Shown here in pieces: positions 10,524-20,987 of a stretch of DNA of 39,455 bases. The stretch is from Neelides folsomi (Eukaryota; Arthropoda; Collembola; Neelipleona; Neelidae), in assembly GCA_034687125.1 (NCBI GenBank), contig JAQGBZ010000498.1, forward strand, positions 1 to 39,455, in the 5' to 3' direction. The stretch's first letter is position 1. Each line of letters starts with the position of its first letter. A program made the translations under genes and the position numbers. The notes below the pieces were generated by a model. It ran no database searches. It was not told where the DNA came from and worked only from the letters and a program-made list of their open reading frames with translations.

Positions 10524-11339
10524 AAATTGGTCAATATAATAAAAAATTAACTGCTCTTGGAAATATTGTAAATTCGTTATTATTATTTTCATAGCTGCTT
10601 AAATAATCCATATACTGTATCGGTACTGACTGGTGCATTTACTAATATACATAATGTATTTTATGTATGTACGTATATTATATAGGCATAGGTATACTCG
10701 TGTAACATTACCTACTATTTGGGCAACTGATAAGAATTAGTTATAAAAAAGTCAATCTGCATTTTGTAATAAAACTGAGATTGTTTAAATAGCCGGTGCA
10801 CTTGATTGAGTTTCACTGGTGCACAAAACGAGTCCAATCAGTTGATTACTTCAGGAATGTCATTGGACCTTCATGCAACCCGCTCATCAAAATATTTCCA
10901 TCAAATTAAAACTCCCCCATAATGTACAACTTGTATTCAAAATCATATAACCCCCTTTCAACCTCTTTTCCTTGAATTAGAAATTAGTACAATAATCAAA
11001 TAAAAGAATGGATGAGAATAAAGAAGCGGATGTGATTCAGAATTTGGGAATTTTTTCCCAGATAACTTTATTAATAAAAAAATGGTGAATGAGCCTCTTG
11101 GTTTTTTTTATTCATTCAAACACCTTTTGGTTAAAGTCAAGTCAGGAAGGTTTTTTCCCTTCCTAATTTCAAATCGCAATTTTAGAGAGAATTCCAATTT
11201 AGTAAAAATATTTAAAGTTGTTAGCTTTTTAATTAAAAAAGTTTGTCATTGAAAAAATATCATTAGTATCATTAGAAAAGTTCATCAATGTGTTTTAATA
11301 AAGTACATTCAATTTTATATTTAAGATTAAAGTTGAAGA
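10524..11339. other. Intergenic region
   Basis: Holds the 3' end of the peptide gene (AATAAA at 10538-10543) and the upstream region of the gene at 11340. Nothing else recognised. Confidence 0.4.
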
Positions 11340-12308
11340 ATGAATTCAAAAATTCCTGTCTTTGGATCTCCATTTATCAATGATTTGGAACCCATCGACG
11401 ACAAATTAAAAAAGAGGGGAATTATTAAAAAACAACTTTGTGATTTTGGACCAGAAGTTTCTCAACCTTGGCGTCGAACTTCAACAGCAAAAGACATGCT
11501 GAGAAATCCTTCGCTCACTTCTTCGTTAAATAATAAATCCAACGAGGAACAAAAATTTGTCCATACAGAACTGAGGATTTTGAAAATGGAAAAGAAAGTT
11601 GACGATTTGCTCGATAAATTAGAAGCCGATAGGCTCAAACAAAAAAATGAAGAAAATAAAGGTCAACCGGAAAAATCCAAGAAAGGGAAGAAAATGACCA
11701 AAAATAAGAAACAAATAGGAAAAATCGGAGTTTTCCGACCTGAAAGTCTCCCACGTGAATTTTTGAAATTGAGTTCAATTGTTGGAGTGGTCGAAGATGA
11801 CGTGAAAGTTAAAAAATGTAAGATGGGTGACAGAACTGGCCTTGTGAGAGGATTCATAATGATCAATGGGCAATGGACAACTTTGAGGAAAGTTTATAAA
11901 GAAGCATATTTAAAAGATGACGAAGAAACTGAAGATGAGGAAGAAGTTAAAGGGAAAGAAGAAACCAAAATTGAGGAAACAAAGGAGGAGGAAGGCGAAG
12001 AAAATGAAGATGATGAGAACAAAGATGTAAAGTGGAAATCGGCATTTAAACAAGCAAATTACAAAGTGTTTATGAAAAAGCTTTCGATTGCTCCTCAATT
12101 AATAGAAGAAGAGAAAAAGAAAGAAGAAGAAGCGAAGAAATCTGCAAATCCAATTTTGGCTAAATTGAAGGCCTCTAAATCAGAAAATGAAAATGTTCCT
12201 GATAATCCAACAGAAAAGAAATCTTTGAAATCTGATAAGAAATCTTCTCGAGTATCTGAAAGCCAAAAAGCGAAGAAAAAGAAGAACCCATTTACAGATG
12301 TTAAATGA
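11340..12308 (+). CDS. Orphan 322-residue charged coiled-coil protein, local family member
   Basis: Single open exon. The N-terminus (MNSKIPVFGSPF) resembles the starts of the 7999 gene (MSRSKIPIPSS). Residues ~75-100 form an amphipathic segment (LKMEKKVDDLLDKLEADR) shared with the two sister genes, followed by a lysine-rich linker. Residues ~165-190 contain GFIMINGQWTTLRKVYKEAY, matching YVMVDGKWRTKRQAIRLEY at the C-terminus of the 14653 gene. The C-terminal ~130 residues are mixed-charge low complexity (EEETK, KKKEEEAKK), probably disordered or helical, with a lysine-rich end. No signal peptide or membrane segment, so cytosolic or nuclear. No known family. The shared [VI]M[VI][ND]G[KQ]W motif is the strongest sign of a real, selected protein. 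Confidence 0.78.
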   Translation: MNSKIPVFGSPFINDLEPIDDKLKKRGIIKKQLCDFGPEVSQPWRRTSTAKDMLRNPSLTSSLNNKSNEEQKFVHTELRILKMEKKVDDLLDKLEADRLKQKNEENKGQPEKSKKGKKMTKNKKQIGKIGVFRPESLPREFLKLSSIVGVVEDDVKVKKCKMGDRTGLVRGFIMINGQWTTLRKVYKEAYLKDDEETEDEEEVKGKEETKIEETKEEEGEENEDDENKDVKWKSAFKQANYKVFMKKLSIAPQLIEEEKKKEEEAKKSANPILAKLKASKSENENVPDNPTEKKSLKSDKKSSRVSESQKAKKKKNPFTDVK

Positions 12309-13275
12309 ATCATTTAATTACTTAATGACCAACTTTTAATTGAAGTAGTTCTAAATATAGTTTGAATTTATTTTATTTTACTGCATTTGACGTGCAATTG
12401 TTTAATTATTAACCTACAATATGTGATTATTGATATATGGTTAATTACAAAGTTAATTAATTATTTACAGAATATAATTCAAAGAATTAGAAAAATTCCA
12501 ATAAACAACGCGTAAATTGAAATACTGGAGTAATAAGACTGTTACAATACCTAGGCACTTTTAAGTAAATAGTTTACTGCCTAAATATACATTTACTATA
12601 ATGATTAAAATAAACGAACCTAATTTAATATGCTAATCGTTTAACGCAATCTTCGGTTGTGTAATAAAGAAAAAGATTATGAGAAAACATAAATATGCTG
12701 TGATGGAAATGTGCATATTATGTAAACGGTATTTGGCATGCAAAGTTGAAATCTGTGTGAATGAGTTTTCCTATTGGGATTGGGAACGAATGTTGTAAAT
12801 TGATCGGGTTGTAAATCTTAAACTTTATTCAAGTTCATTTTCAAAGACAACGGGTTTATAGCATGTTGCATTGTTAGCAAAGTATAATAACTCAAAATAA
12901 CGTTAGATTTCAATACTGTTAAATAAAATATAAAATTGTATATACCCAGGCTTGCCACTCGCACTCCTCTGGAGTGGCATACCTATATTCCGTCTAAACA
13001 CAATACGCTTATAATCTATTTAAAATTTATAGTTTTAATTAATAATTTATAAAATCTAAAGCCAACTTAATAAAAAAGATTTTAATTTTAATTTAATATG
13101 TCTAATTTAAATAATGATTTTAAATTGCGATTCGGAGAAGTACTAAGAACATAAGTCATAATATACATAAAATGAATGCCTAAATATATTTGGCTTGTAT
13201 ATTTACAATTTCATATAGGCATTTACTTACAATAGTAGTTGGCAGTTGGTATATCAGGTATATGCATCATAATCA
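12309..13275. other. Intergenic region before the mariner remnant
   Basis: No gene seen. A short imperfect inverted repeat (CTTGCCACTCGCACTCC / GGAGTGGCA) lies at 12952-12982. Confidence 0.4.
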
Positions 13276-14035
13276 TACTAGGTAGTGCGTACAAAATGTC
13301 CGACAGTAATATTCGATTTTTTCTCCTTGGTGCTTGACACACTCCTTAAGACGTGGGATCCACTTGTCAATCGCAGAACGAATTTGAACGATTAGATATT
13401 TCTTCCATGCTTTCTTCAAATCTTTTTTGAGGCTTACCAGATTTGCATGACGCCAATCTCCCTTAGAAATGAAATTGGGAACGTTGTTTTTCAACCATTC
13501 CTGAGTCTGCTTTGCTTGATAGGATGGGGCAGAATCCTGCATGAATTTCCTGTTTTTATCTTCAAAAAGGCCTTTGTTGAGTGGAAGAACAATCGGTTCA
13601 GGATATCGGACTGCTAATTCGTTGCACGAAGCTTCACACCCTGCTCGACAAAGGGAAGTTTGGTCTTCCCTCTCCAACTTACTACCCAAATCATTACCGA
13701 CACTGGATGATGCTGACGAGTAACTTTTCTCATTAATTTTGGAATATCATTGATAGATTTTGCGTAAATTTTATCGTTTTGCTTATTAAAGTGCGCTTCA
13801 ATTGTAAAAATCTTTAAAAAGCTTGAAAATTTTGAATTGAAGTTTGAATTACACCGCGCTTTTGTTTTGTGGTCACCATTTTGATTTCTGGCGTTTAATA
13901 AAAGTGGCGTGGGTGGGGGGATGGGCGGCACGCCTTGGCGAGCCTTCCCCAAGGAAGGGGGAGGCGGAGAGCCTGCCCGAAAGCCAAAGAAAGGTAAAAA
14001 TTGGGCAAGTCGGACACTTTGGTCGCCTCCTAGTA
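13276..14035 (-). mobile_element. Internally deleted mariner-family element with matching TIRs
   Basis: About 760 bases, against ~1.3 kb for a complete mariner. Imperfect terminal inverted repeats: left TACTAGGTAGTGCGTACAAA followed by ATGTCCGAC (13276-13304); right end reverse-complemented reads TACTAGGAGGCGACCAAAG then TGTCCGAC (14009-14035). A TA dinucleotide at each edge fits TA target duplication. The transposase reads on the minus strand: an ATG frame beginning MVTTKQKRGVIQ near 13885, then IFTIEAHFNKQNDKIYAKS at ~13810-13750, then, in another frame, FMQDSAPSYQAKQTQEWLKN (the second catalytic Asp) near 13550, and a C-terminal KAW...RLKECVKHQGEKIEYY to 13305. The first catalytic Asp segment and the DLNPLDY region with the third Asp are missing. 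Dead copy that could only be moved in trans. Confidence 0.85.
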
Positions 14036-14652
14036 CTTTTTTTCCTTTTGCAAGGTTAAAAAATGTTTTTATTAAATAAAAGAAATCAAAATATTGAGAT
14101 TGCATGATGAATAATGGTGAACGTGATGAATATAAAAATAGCATTTATTATGCAGTTTATTACATATTTCCAAGGACTAAATACGCTTCTTACATTGAGT
14201 ATACTAATACTAACTAATACTGTAATCTCCGATAATAGTCGTAGTTTGGTATGATTAAATAAGTGATTGGGTTGAAATGGAATGCAATTAAGATGCAAAT
14301 ACTTGCGCAAGTCAATATTTTTACATTAGTTATTAAAAGAATTCAAGAGCAACGAAGGTGTGAAAATGAGAAATGAGGAATGATCTTGAACGACACAATT
14401 AGTCCATCAAGACTTTCTCACTCGGTTTATTCTTAAGCTCATTATTGAAAATATCAAAATATATTTTAATTCTAATATATATAAACCTTAAAATAAACAC
14501 CTTTCCGAATAATAAGTATTAATCAACTTAATGTTAGTGTTAATAAAAAATGTTTAAATTTAGTACTCCGTTAATTCAAAATATGTCTGAACTTACTATA
14601 TAGTGGTCATTTCAAGATAAAAAAAATCAAATTTGATAAAGTGCTCTTAAAA
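14036..14652. other. Intergenic region
   Basis: AT-rich, no supported gene; ends in the presumed 5' leader of the 14653 gene. Confidence 0.35.
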
Positions 14653-14895
14653 ATGACAGAAGTCAAAACGCGAATTGGACTTCCCAAAACCACAAGAATA
14701 GCTGGACCATCAGGACCACCAATATCAAAGCTCGAAAAGAAAATTGACAAAGTTTTAGAGAAATTGGAAATTCCTTCAAAGAAATCAAGAGAGAATAAAA
14801 AGGAGACTGAAGTGAGCAACGAAATGAGATACGTCATGGTCGATGGAAAATGGAGAACAAAAAGGCAAGCGATCAGACTTGAATATGAAGATTGA
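14653..14895 (+). CDS. Orphan 80-residue basic protein, local family member
   Basis: The ATG at 14653 (MTEVKTRIGLPKTTRIAGPS) is preferred over an upstream GTG in the same frame. The middle carries KLEKKIDKVLEKLE, the amphipathic segment shared with the genes at 7999 and 11340. The C-terminus has MRYVMVDGKWRTKRQAIRLEY, which matches the GFIMINGQWTTLRKVYKEAY block of the 11340 protein. It looks like a compact version of the 11340 protein with the charged extensions absent. No signal peptide or membrane segment; function unknown. Single exon, adjacent to and converging with the ADAL gene on the opposite strand. Confidence 0.72.
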   Translation: MTEVKTRIGLPKTTRIAGPSGPPISKLEKKIDKVLEKLEIPSKKSRENKKETEVSNEMRYVMVDGKWRTKRQAIRLEYED

Positions 14896-15115
14896 AGAAA
14901 TCAAAACGTTATAAAAAATTATTTATTTCAATCAAATGTTGGCATTTAACAAAAACTAAATTTTTAAAAATATATCTAAAATAAATCATTTTGTGCCTTA
15001 CTTTTAAAATTTATAATAATCTGAATTTCTTGATTGCATTAAAATGGCAATAACATACACATATAACAAAGAAAAAACTTTATATTTTCATAATAGGCTA
15101 ATTAAAATATCACTT

Positions 15116-16781
15116 TCATATATCTTTTTTAAGGCTGTATTGATTCCAAAATTCTTTAATTCGTTTTTTCAAAATATTTTTTTCTTCTTCTGAAGTAAAT
15201 GAAAACTCGCAGGCGTTTAAGCACAAATCTCTGATTTCAATTCCTGAACATGGAACAACTTGGAGAAGCTTCACAAACTCTTTTGTTAGAGTTGTGCGAA
15301 AAACTCCTGAATCATCCGTCTAATATTAAAATATAAACTTTTAAATTAAAATTTTGAAATATTTAATTATAGGACAAGATAAGACTTTTTTTCAATTTAC
15401 CGATATAACAAAAGGCATTTTATTAGCTTTAAAATATTTAACATGATGATCTTGTAATGATGGAACGCATCCTGATATCAAATTAGATGAAATGCAGATT
15501 TCTGAAAAAAGAAATTCTTTTAATTTTTATTAAAAATTAAGTTTTGCCAAATTAAAACAAAAGTTTAAAAAACCCGTTGGTATGTCTGATTCGGCCAACA
15601 AATTCCACAAATGGATACTTCCACCAGCAGAAGGATGAAGGAAGACTCCATGGCCAAGACGATCAGGTTGGAATAAAAGTAAATTCTCGGCTTCCGTTGG
15701 ATTATTTATCTGAAAAAGTTTTAATTTCATAATTTATCATTTTACAAAGTATTAATTTTGATAATATTATAACCAAACATTGGATTATCTTTCTTTATAT
15801 CATTGATTTAATTAATAATTGACCTCTGGGGCGTGTAATGTTATTCTGAGTCCGGCTTGTCTTCCTTTTTCTAAAAGAGGAAGAATCCAATCGAGCGACC
15901 CTTCATTTGGATCTCCACTTAAATCAAGACCAACAACAATTGAAGGCTCCAATTTTGCCCATTTCATTGCCAATTCAAGGTTTTCGGTCGAATCTTCTTC
16001 TCCTCGTTTACGATCAATGGAAATGAGCAATTTGATACTTTGGAGCAAATTTTCATTTAAGCTTTCTCTAAATAAATAAAAATTACCGAAGTCAACACTA
16101 TTTAATATTATTCAAATTATTAATTATTTACAAATTATCAAATCGACTTCCATCTGTCTCACCGTATAGCAGATATCACAGTTTTCAAATACGAATCCTT
16201 GTCAGGAATTTCGTGTATGGCTTTCGGTGTGGTCCGTAACTCAAGGTGAATCACATTGTCTTTACTGAAATCATTAAGAACTTTCAAAGTTGCTGAACGG
16301 AGGATCTCTTCAGTTGTCACTATTTCGTGAATTTTTGCAAATGTATTGAAGCAACTGTAAAAAATCATATATTTAATTATCTTTTCTCACTACACACTTC
16401 ACACTATACAGTTTTGACTAAATTCTTTTTTGGTTACTTACTCTGCCAAGTTAGGATTATTAGGATTTAAGGAAAGCGAGATAAGTTTTTCTTTTTGATT
16501 GAATTCTTCTGCTATAGCCGCAAGGATTTCTTCGCTTATAGATCCATTAAGATGTGCATGGAGTTCCTGTAAATAAAACAAAAATTATAATCATTTTCTT
16601 ACATTGTAACTAATTTGATAGTGAAAAGTATGAAAATTATTAAAAATCAATGATAGAATGGTTCAATTTTAATGGTTGGATTATGTTTTATAAAATGTAT
16701 AGAATTGATATAGAGTATGATCATTGTTACGATTTTAGGCATTAAGAATAAAAGATCATCTTGAGATTCGATGCTTTCCAT
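15116..16781 (-). CDS. ADAL: N6-methyl-AMP deaminase (adenosine deaminase-like)
   Basis: Seven exons, complement of 16731-16781, 16442-16566, 16163-16354, 15824-16067, 15574-15709, 15401-15501 and 15116-15319; 1053 bases, 350 residues, against ~355 for human ADAL. The cytosolic enzyme removes methylamine from N6-methyl-AMP, giving IMP, in disposal of methylated RNA nucleotides. Visible residues: PKIELHAHLNGS (His20 and His22, zinc), HLELRTTP, LLISIDRKRG, VVGLDLSGDP, ITLHAPE (His201; catalytic Glu204), DRLGHG (His224), PTEICISSN, and STDDSG (Asp285, Asp286). LNGS, the SIDRKRG block and STDD separate it from classical ADA and ADGF. All catalytic and zinc residues are present. Exon 1 is only 51 bases and is chosen because MPKI splices onto ELHAHLNGS. 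The donor of exon 4 (GTCAAT) is unusual but keeps frame and alignment. Confidence 0.93.
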
Positions 16782-17162
16782 TATTTGAATTCAGAATCAC
16801 AGAAGGAATAAAGCCGAATAACCGGTATCCTTATTATATCGAGTAAATACAATATAAATGATTAACTAATAAGTTATATAGTTAAATTAACTTGTAAATA
16901 AAAAATAAATGTCAGTAAAGTTAAAACCGATACAAATCAATTATTCATTTTAGGAGGATGAGATAAATTTTCGCGTTTTGCCCAATACAACGTCCAAACA
17001 CTTGACACATTCATCTTTACCATTCTCCTGTTTCTCCTACAAGAATCGCAGAAAAATATACCTAAATGCTAAAATGTTAACCCAAATTAAACATTTAGCA
17101 TTAAAATTTAATTATCTCTTAAATTACTACTAATTAACAATTATAAAAAATGTAAAAAAGTG
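16782..17162. other. Intergenic region, ADAL upstream side
   Basis: Holds the presumed ADAL promoter and the downstream flank of the 5S gene. No TATA box evident for ADAL. Confidence 0.35.
17154..17159 (-). terminator. Pol III T-run terminator of 5S rRNA
   Basis: Six A on the plus strand give TTTTTT on the transcribed minus strand, three bases after the mature 3' end (GGCTT-CAC-TTTTTT). Standard Pol III stop. Confidence 0.85.
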
Positions 17163-17282
17163 AAGCCAACGGCACCCGGGGTTCCCAGGCGGTCACCCAT
17201 CCAAGTACTAACCGGGCCCAACGTTGCTTAACTTCAGTGATCGGACGAGAACTGGTGCTTTCAACGTGGTATGGCCGTTGGC
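17163..17282 (-). rRNA. 5S rRNA: 5S ribosomal RNA
   Basis: A 120-base minus-strand match to arthropod 5S rRNA: starts GCCAACGGCCATACCACGTT, has the internal control region with AGTTAAGCAACGTTGGGCCC, then GGTTAGTACTTGGATGGGTG, ACCGCCTGGGAACCCC, and ends GGTGCCGTTGGCTT. The 5' and 3' ends pair (GCCAACGGC with GCCGTTGGC). The A box, intermediate element and C box look intact and a T6 terminator follows, so it may be active, although only one copy is in the window, outside any tandem array. Confidence 0.95.
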
Positions 17283-17704
17283 GAAAGAATAGCTATAATT
17301 TATCATCTTTATTTATTTATTAATGATATTTCAACCTATGCAATTCTAATATTTGCTATACCAGTCAATGTATATGGTATGCTAAAGAGTTTTACAAGAT
17401 TATAAATTATTTGACAGATTCAGTCATATTGTAATTTGACCGTTTATATTTTGACCGAATATAGCCGTTCATTATTTTACTCTATTTGAAACTTGTAATT
17501 TTTATAGTTTTTCCCTTCTTTAAGAACATTATGAAATATCAAATGGTCAATCAAATTAAGACAAAAAATTAGAATAATTTTTAAAACTAATGGAATTATC
17601 ATAGTGTACATAAATTAAAAATAAATATAATAAGTGGATGGTGGATTAACAGGAAGCTTCGTCTCAATCTTCCCTCCTTTAAATTAAAAAGTGAAGAAGC
17701 CACA
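17283..17704. other. Spacer between the 5S gene and the PITP gene
   Basis: AT-rich, nothing recognised. Contains the 5' flank of both divergently oriented genes. Confidence 0.35.
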
Positions 17705-19186
17705 ATGGTCATTGCCAAAGAATTGTAATGTGACTACTCAATTTTAACACAATGCGTATTATTACTTTATATGCGAAATATTGGAATAATGCTACAAGCC
17801 ATTATAATGACTTTTACTATAACTTCATCATTTAAAATTTATGAAACTATTCTAATGTCAATACAATCTTTTTTATAGCCGGATAGTCATGCCTTTAACC
17901 TTAGATGAGGTAAACTTTGACAATTGAACTAACTTGCCTTGATTTAATATGGGGATCTTTAGATTTATTATTTTTAAAATGTGTGGATATTGGTAGTTTC
18001 AAGTTGGCCAAGTTTACACTTTGGCAGAAGCGAGCTTGTACGAAACCGGAGGAGGTGAAGGAGTCGAAATCGTGAGAAATGAAACTTTTGAAAATGCTCA
18101 GCTTGTCAAAGACCAAGAACAAGTTTTTTCTGGACGCTACACATACAAGAAATATTATCTTGGAAGGTATTGCACCATAAAATAATAAATTGTTGTTAAA
18201 ACCTAATTATTTGCTAAAACTCTAAGAATTGTAATTTACACTCATGTAATAATCTTAATTTTACAGCAAAATACCCAAACTGGTTCGAATGATTGTTCCA
18301 AAAGAAGCTACAGAATTACATGGAGAATCTTGGTATGCGTATCCTTACAGTAAAACAGTTATTTTGGTAAATTAATTTTATGTAAAATATTCTTGCTTTT
18401 AATGTTTATTTTATAGGTTAACTCATAAACATTAATTCTCATTAATTACATAATAATCTTGTCAATTTCAGAATCCTGGTTATATGAAGGAAATTTTTTT
18501 CATTACGATTGAATCCATCCATGTAGAAAATGATCGCGGAACAAACGACAACATTTTCAATCTCAACCCTGAGGAATTGTTAAACAAAGGAAAGTTGTGA
18601 ATATTGATATATCCTGCGACCCAATGAAAGCCTGCAACTATCACCCTTCTGAAGACCCGCAAAAGTTCAAATCTGAGAAAACAGGAAGAGGTCCTTTGGT
18701 CAAGAATTGGATCGAAACGGTTCATTTGAATTTCCTCATACCAAATCCAACTATTTTAATTATATTTATATTTTGAAATATTTGGTCATACAAGTCATAT
18801 AAATATGAATGGGGAATAAATGAATACTTAAATTATAACGAAAGCTTTAATAATAGGTGGTGCCGGTCGTGTGCTGCTATAAATTAGTGAGTTGTCAGTT
18901 CAAATGTTTCGGATTCCAAGACAGAGTGGAAAACTTGATTCAGCAGACGGAGCCAAGGATTTTTACCATTCTGCATGATAAAATCTCATTGATATTTTAA
19001 TTACTAATGTTGTTTAACATGAATCTCACGATGTGAATATTGGAATAGACAAACTTTCTGTTGGATTGATAAATGGATTGAAATGACAATGGAAGAATGC
19101 CGTAGTTTGAAGATGAGACGCACGCCCAAATGAACGAGGTAGCTTTATTTAAAAAACAAGTCGACAATTTACGAGAAAAAAACTAA
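17705..19186 (+). pseudogene. Phosphatidylinositol transfer protein gene, class I, broken
   Basis: Exons 17705-17724, 17879-17909, 17997-18166, 18267-18366, 18472-18719, 18857-~18975 and 19049-19186 read through a class I PITP (START-like lipid exchanger of phosphatidylinositol and phosphatidylcholine). Visible: [126 protein letters not shown]. Three lesions: a missing base near 18584-18590 shifts the frame and stops it at TGA 18598; the exon 6 donor after ILHD reads GATAAA, not GT; a second one-base shift near 19103 separates MTMEECRS from FEDETHAQMNE. All other splice sites are intact. Neighbouring genes show no indels, so decay is likelier than sequencing error, though error is not excluded. 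If translated, the product would stop at ~163 residues. Confidence 0.8.
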
Positions 19187-19483
19187 CAATAAGTATTACA
19201 AGACTACAACAATTACACTACATTATGTACAATTGTGTTTATGCATAAAATCAAAAATATAACTTTACTTCATATTCCAGCAAAGAAAAATCAGTTCCAT
19301 GAGAGGAACCAAAGGCTAAATGAAAGAACTTTACAATCCACGGCATTTTTATTTTATTTCATTTAATAAGGGAGAATTACAATTAAATTAAATTTTTACG
19401 AATTCGTAATTTTGTAACTTGAATTGGAATCATTTAACTTCCCCCATTAAATATTTCACTTTGTAATTAATTAATAATGCTAT
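19187..19483. other. Short convergent spacer
   Basis: Between the plus-strand PITP pseudogene and the minus-strand membrane-protein gene. Nothing recognised. Confidence 0.3.
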
Positions 19484-19927
19484 TTAGTCAGGTACAATAA
19501 CTATCTGTATTTTAAAACCCCAATCTTTATAGAAAATCGTACATAAAACCATATAGAAAATCGTCGTAGAGATGATTGAAATAATCCTTAAAGCTCCCTC
19601 AGCATATTGTCTTTGAATTGGAATTAAATTACATGAGATTACTTTAAGGAATTTTTGAGTATAATAAAACGAGTTCACTTTGATCCATCTCTCAATTGTT
19701 TCAATCCCATTCATTCGAGACTGATCGTTTTCAAATTGCGATAAGCTATTCCTTTCGTACTCTTCGAATGACATGTAGAATAACGGGAGGAAAAAGCCTA
19801 GGACGATGTTTACATAAAGGTAAAACAGCCCCAGAGAGATCATTGAATAAGGCATGTGATAAACAAAGCCCATTGCCCAAATGATCAATTGAGCCGTCAA
19901 GGAAGCAAAGTCCAGTGCCATCACCAT
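19484..19927 (-). CDS. Orphan multi-pass membrane protein (at least 147 residues)
   Basis: The open frame starts MVMALDFASL, but an acceptor (GATGTAG) at about 19955 and the in-frame DNGFAL ahead of the ATG suggest a short upstream exon that I could not place. Hydrophobic stretches lie at ~8-24 (TAQLIIWAMGFVYHM), ~28-48 (SLGLFYLYVNIVLGFFLPLF) and ~112-131 (IISIISTTIFYMVLCTIFY), with an acidic/polar central loop. The FFLPLFYMSFEEYERNSL stretch resembles FLPSIFVCQEAYKEHL of the next minus-strand gene, and exon 2 in both would begin in phase 1 just before the first hydrophobic run, so the two may be distant tandem duplicates. No known family recognised. Confidence 0.55.
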   Translation of the reverse strand: MVMALDFASLTAQLIIWAMGFVYHMPYSMISLGLFYLYVNIVLGFFLPLFYMSFEEYERNSLSQFENDQSRMNGIETIERWIKVNSFYYTQKFLKVISCNLIPIQRQYAEGALRIISIISTTIFYMVLCTIFYKDWGFKIQIVIVPD

Positions 19928-20187
19928 CAGTGCAAATCCATTATCTACATCAATGACAAAGAAAAATTAAATTGGTCTGAATTTCCTTAGCTTTCTATCA
20001 TTCTAACTGCTAACGATAAAGTAACAGTATTGACTACTTGTTAAGTATTTTCATACTTTATGTGCTAATAAATACAAATCAGTATTTGGAATTAAAATAT
20101 ATTTATTATGGCAAATCTAAATATTTATTATATAGGAATTACTGTTAATTTTACTTAATGCATTCTAAATGTCTGTTAATAATTTAA

Positions 20188-20773
20188 TCATCTGAAATTG
20201 TAAATATAATTAATCCAAGAGCGTTTCTTGCCAAAAATGAGTTCCGAAAACCAATCAAAGATTCTTCGAGCTCTGCTCACTCTTTTGTATATTGGAATGG
20301 AATCTCCAAATATCTCGACAAGGTTTTGTTGAGACCATCCAAACAAATTGACCAGAGATTCCACGATCGGATCAGCCCCTGTTGTGTCATAATGTTCAAC
20401 CAAATGCTCCTTGTAAGCTTCTTGGCACACGAAGATCGAGGGAAGGAAAACCACTAAGGTGAAGAAGACAACCAGAATAACTCCCAAAACCTTCAATTCA
20501 TAATCGTAACCTATAATTATCAAAATGAGTTTAAAATTGTTTAAATGGGTATTATGACCTTAATCAGGTATTGTAATCCATTTAATTAGCATTTAATACT
20601 ACACTTGGATAGGTACTGCATAATGTTGCTCACTTAATAAATTCATATTGTACATACCCGTAATGGTTGATTCAATTCATTTTTATATAAGGATGAGCGA
20701 TAAGCTGTTAAGTTAATGGAGGTAATTACATGGAATTAAACTCACTTAGGAAATTTTTAAGCAAAACGCCCAT
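20188..20773 (-). CDS. Orphan small membrane protein (116 residues)
   Basis: Two exons, complement of 20746-20773 and 20188-20510 (351 bases). Exon 1 encodes MGVLLKNFL and ends at donor GTGAGT in phase 1; exon 2 starts after TTATAG. One hydrophobic segment (VLGVILVVFFTLVVFLPSIF, residues ~17-36) is followed by a soluble part with EAYKEHLVEHYD, GWSQQNLVEIFGD and a basic/aromatic tail (RARRIFDW, FGKKRSWINYIYNFR). No family recognised. Possible tandem relative of the gene at 19484 (same intron phase and a similar sequence just after the hydrophobic run). Confidence 0.6.
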
Positions 20774-20987
20774 CGTTTTGAGAAACGTTTGAGAAAAGAA
20801 AACAAGACGGCAATCTTTCCCAAAGAATTTCTTTGAATCTATAAAATCATTTATTTAATTTAATAAAATTCATTATAAACATATAAATTATTACAATGAT
20901 TACAGATTACAGTAGACGAAAGTTGTTGTGAATTACTTAGGTATGTAGAATGTCTATAGTATAATGCTAATAAAATATTATTATAAG

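Noticed and set aside
18480..18725. Minus-strand 81-codon frame over PITP exon 5
   Set aside because: Antisense shadow of a clearly conserved PITP exon.
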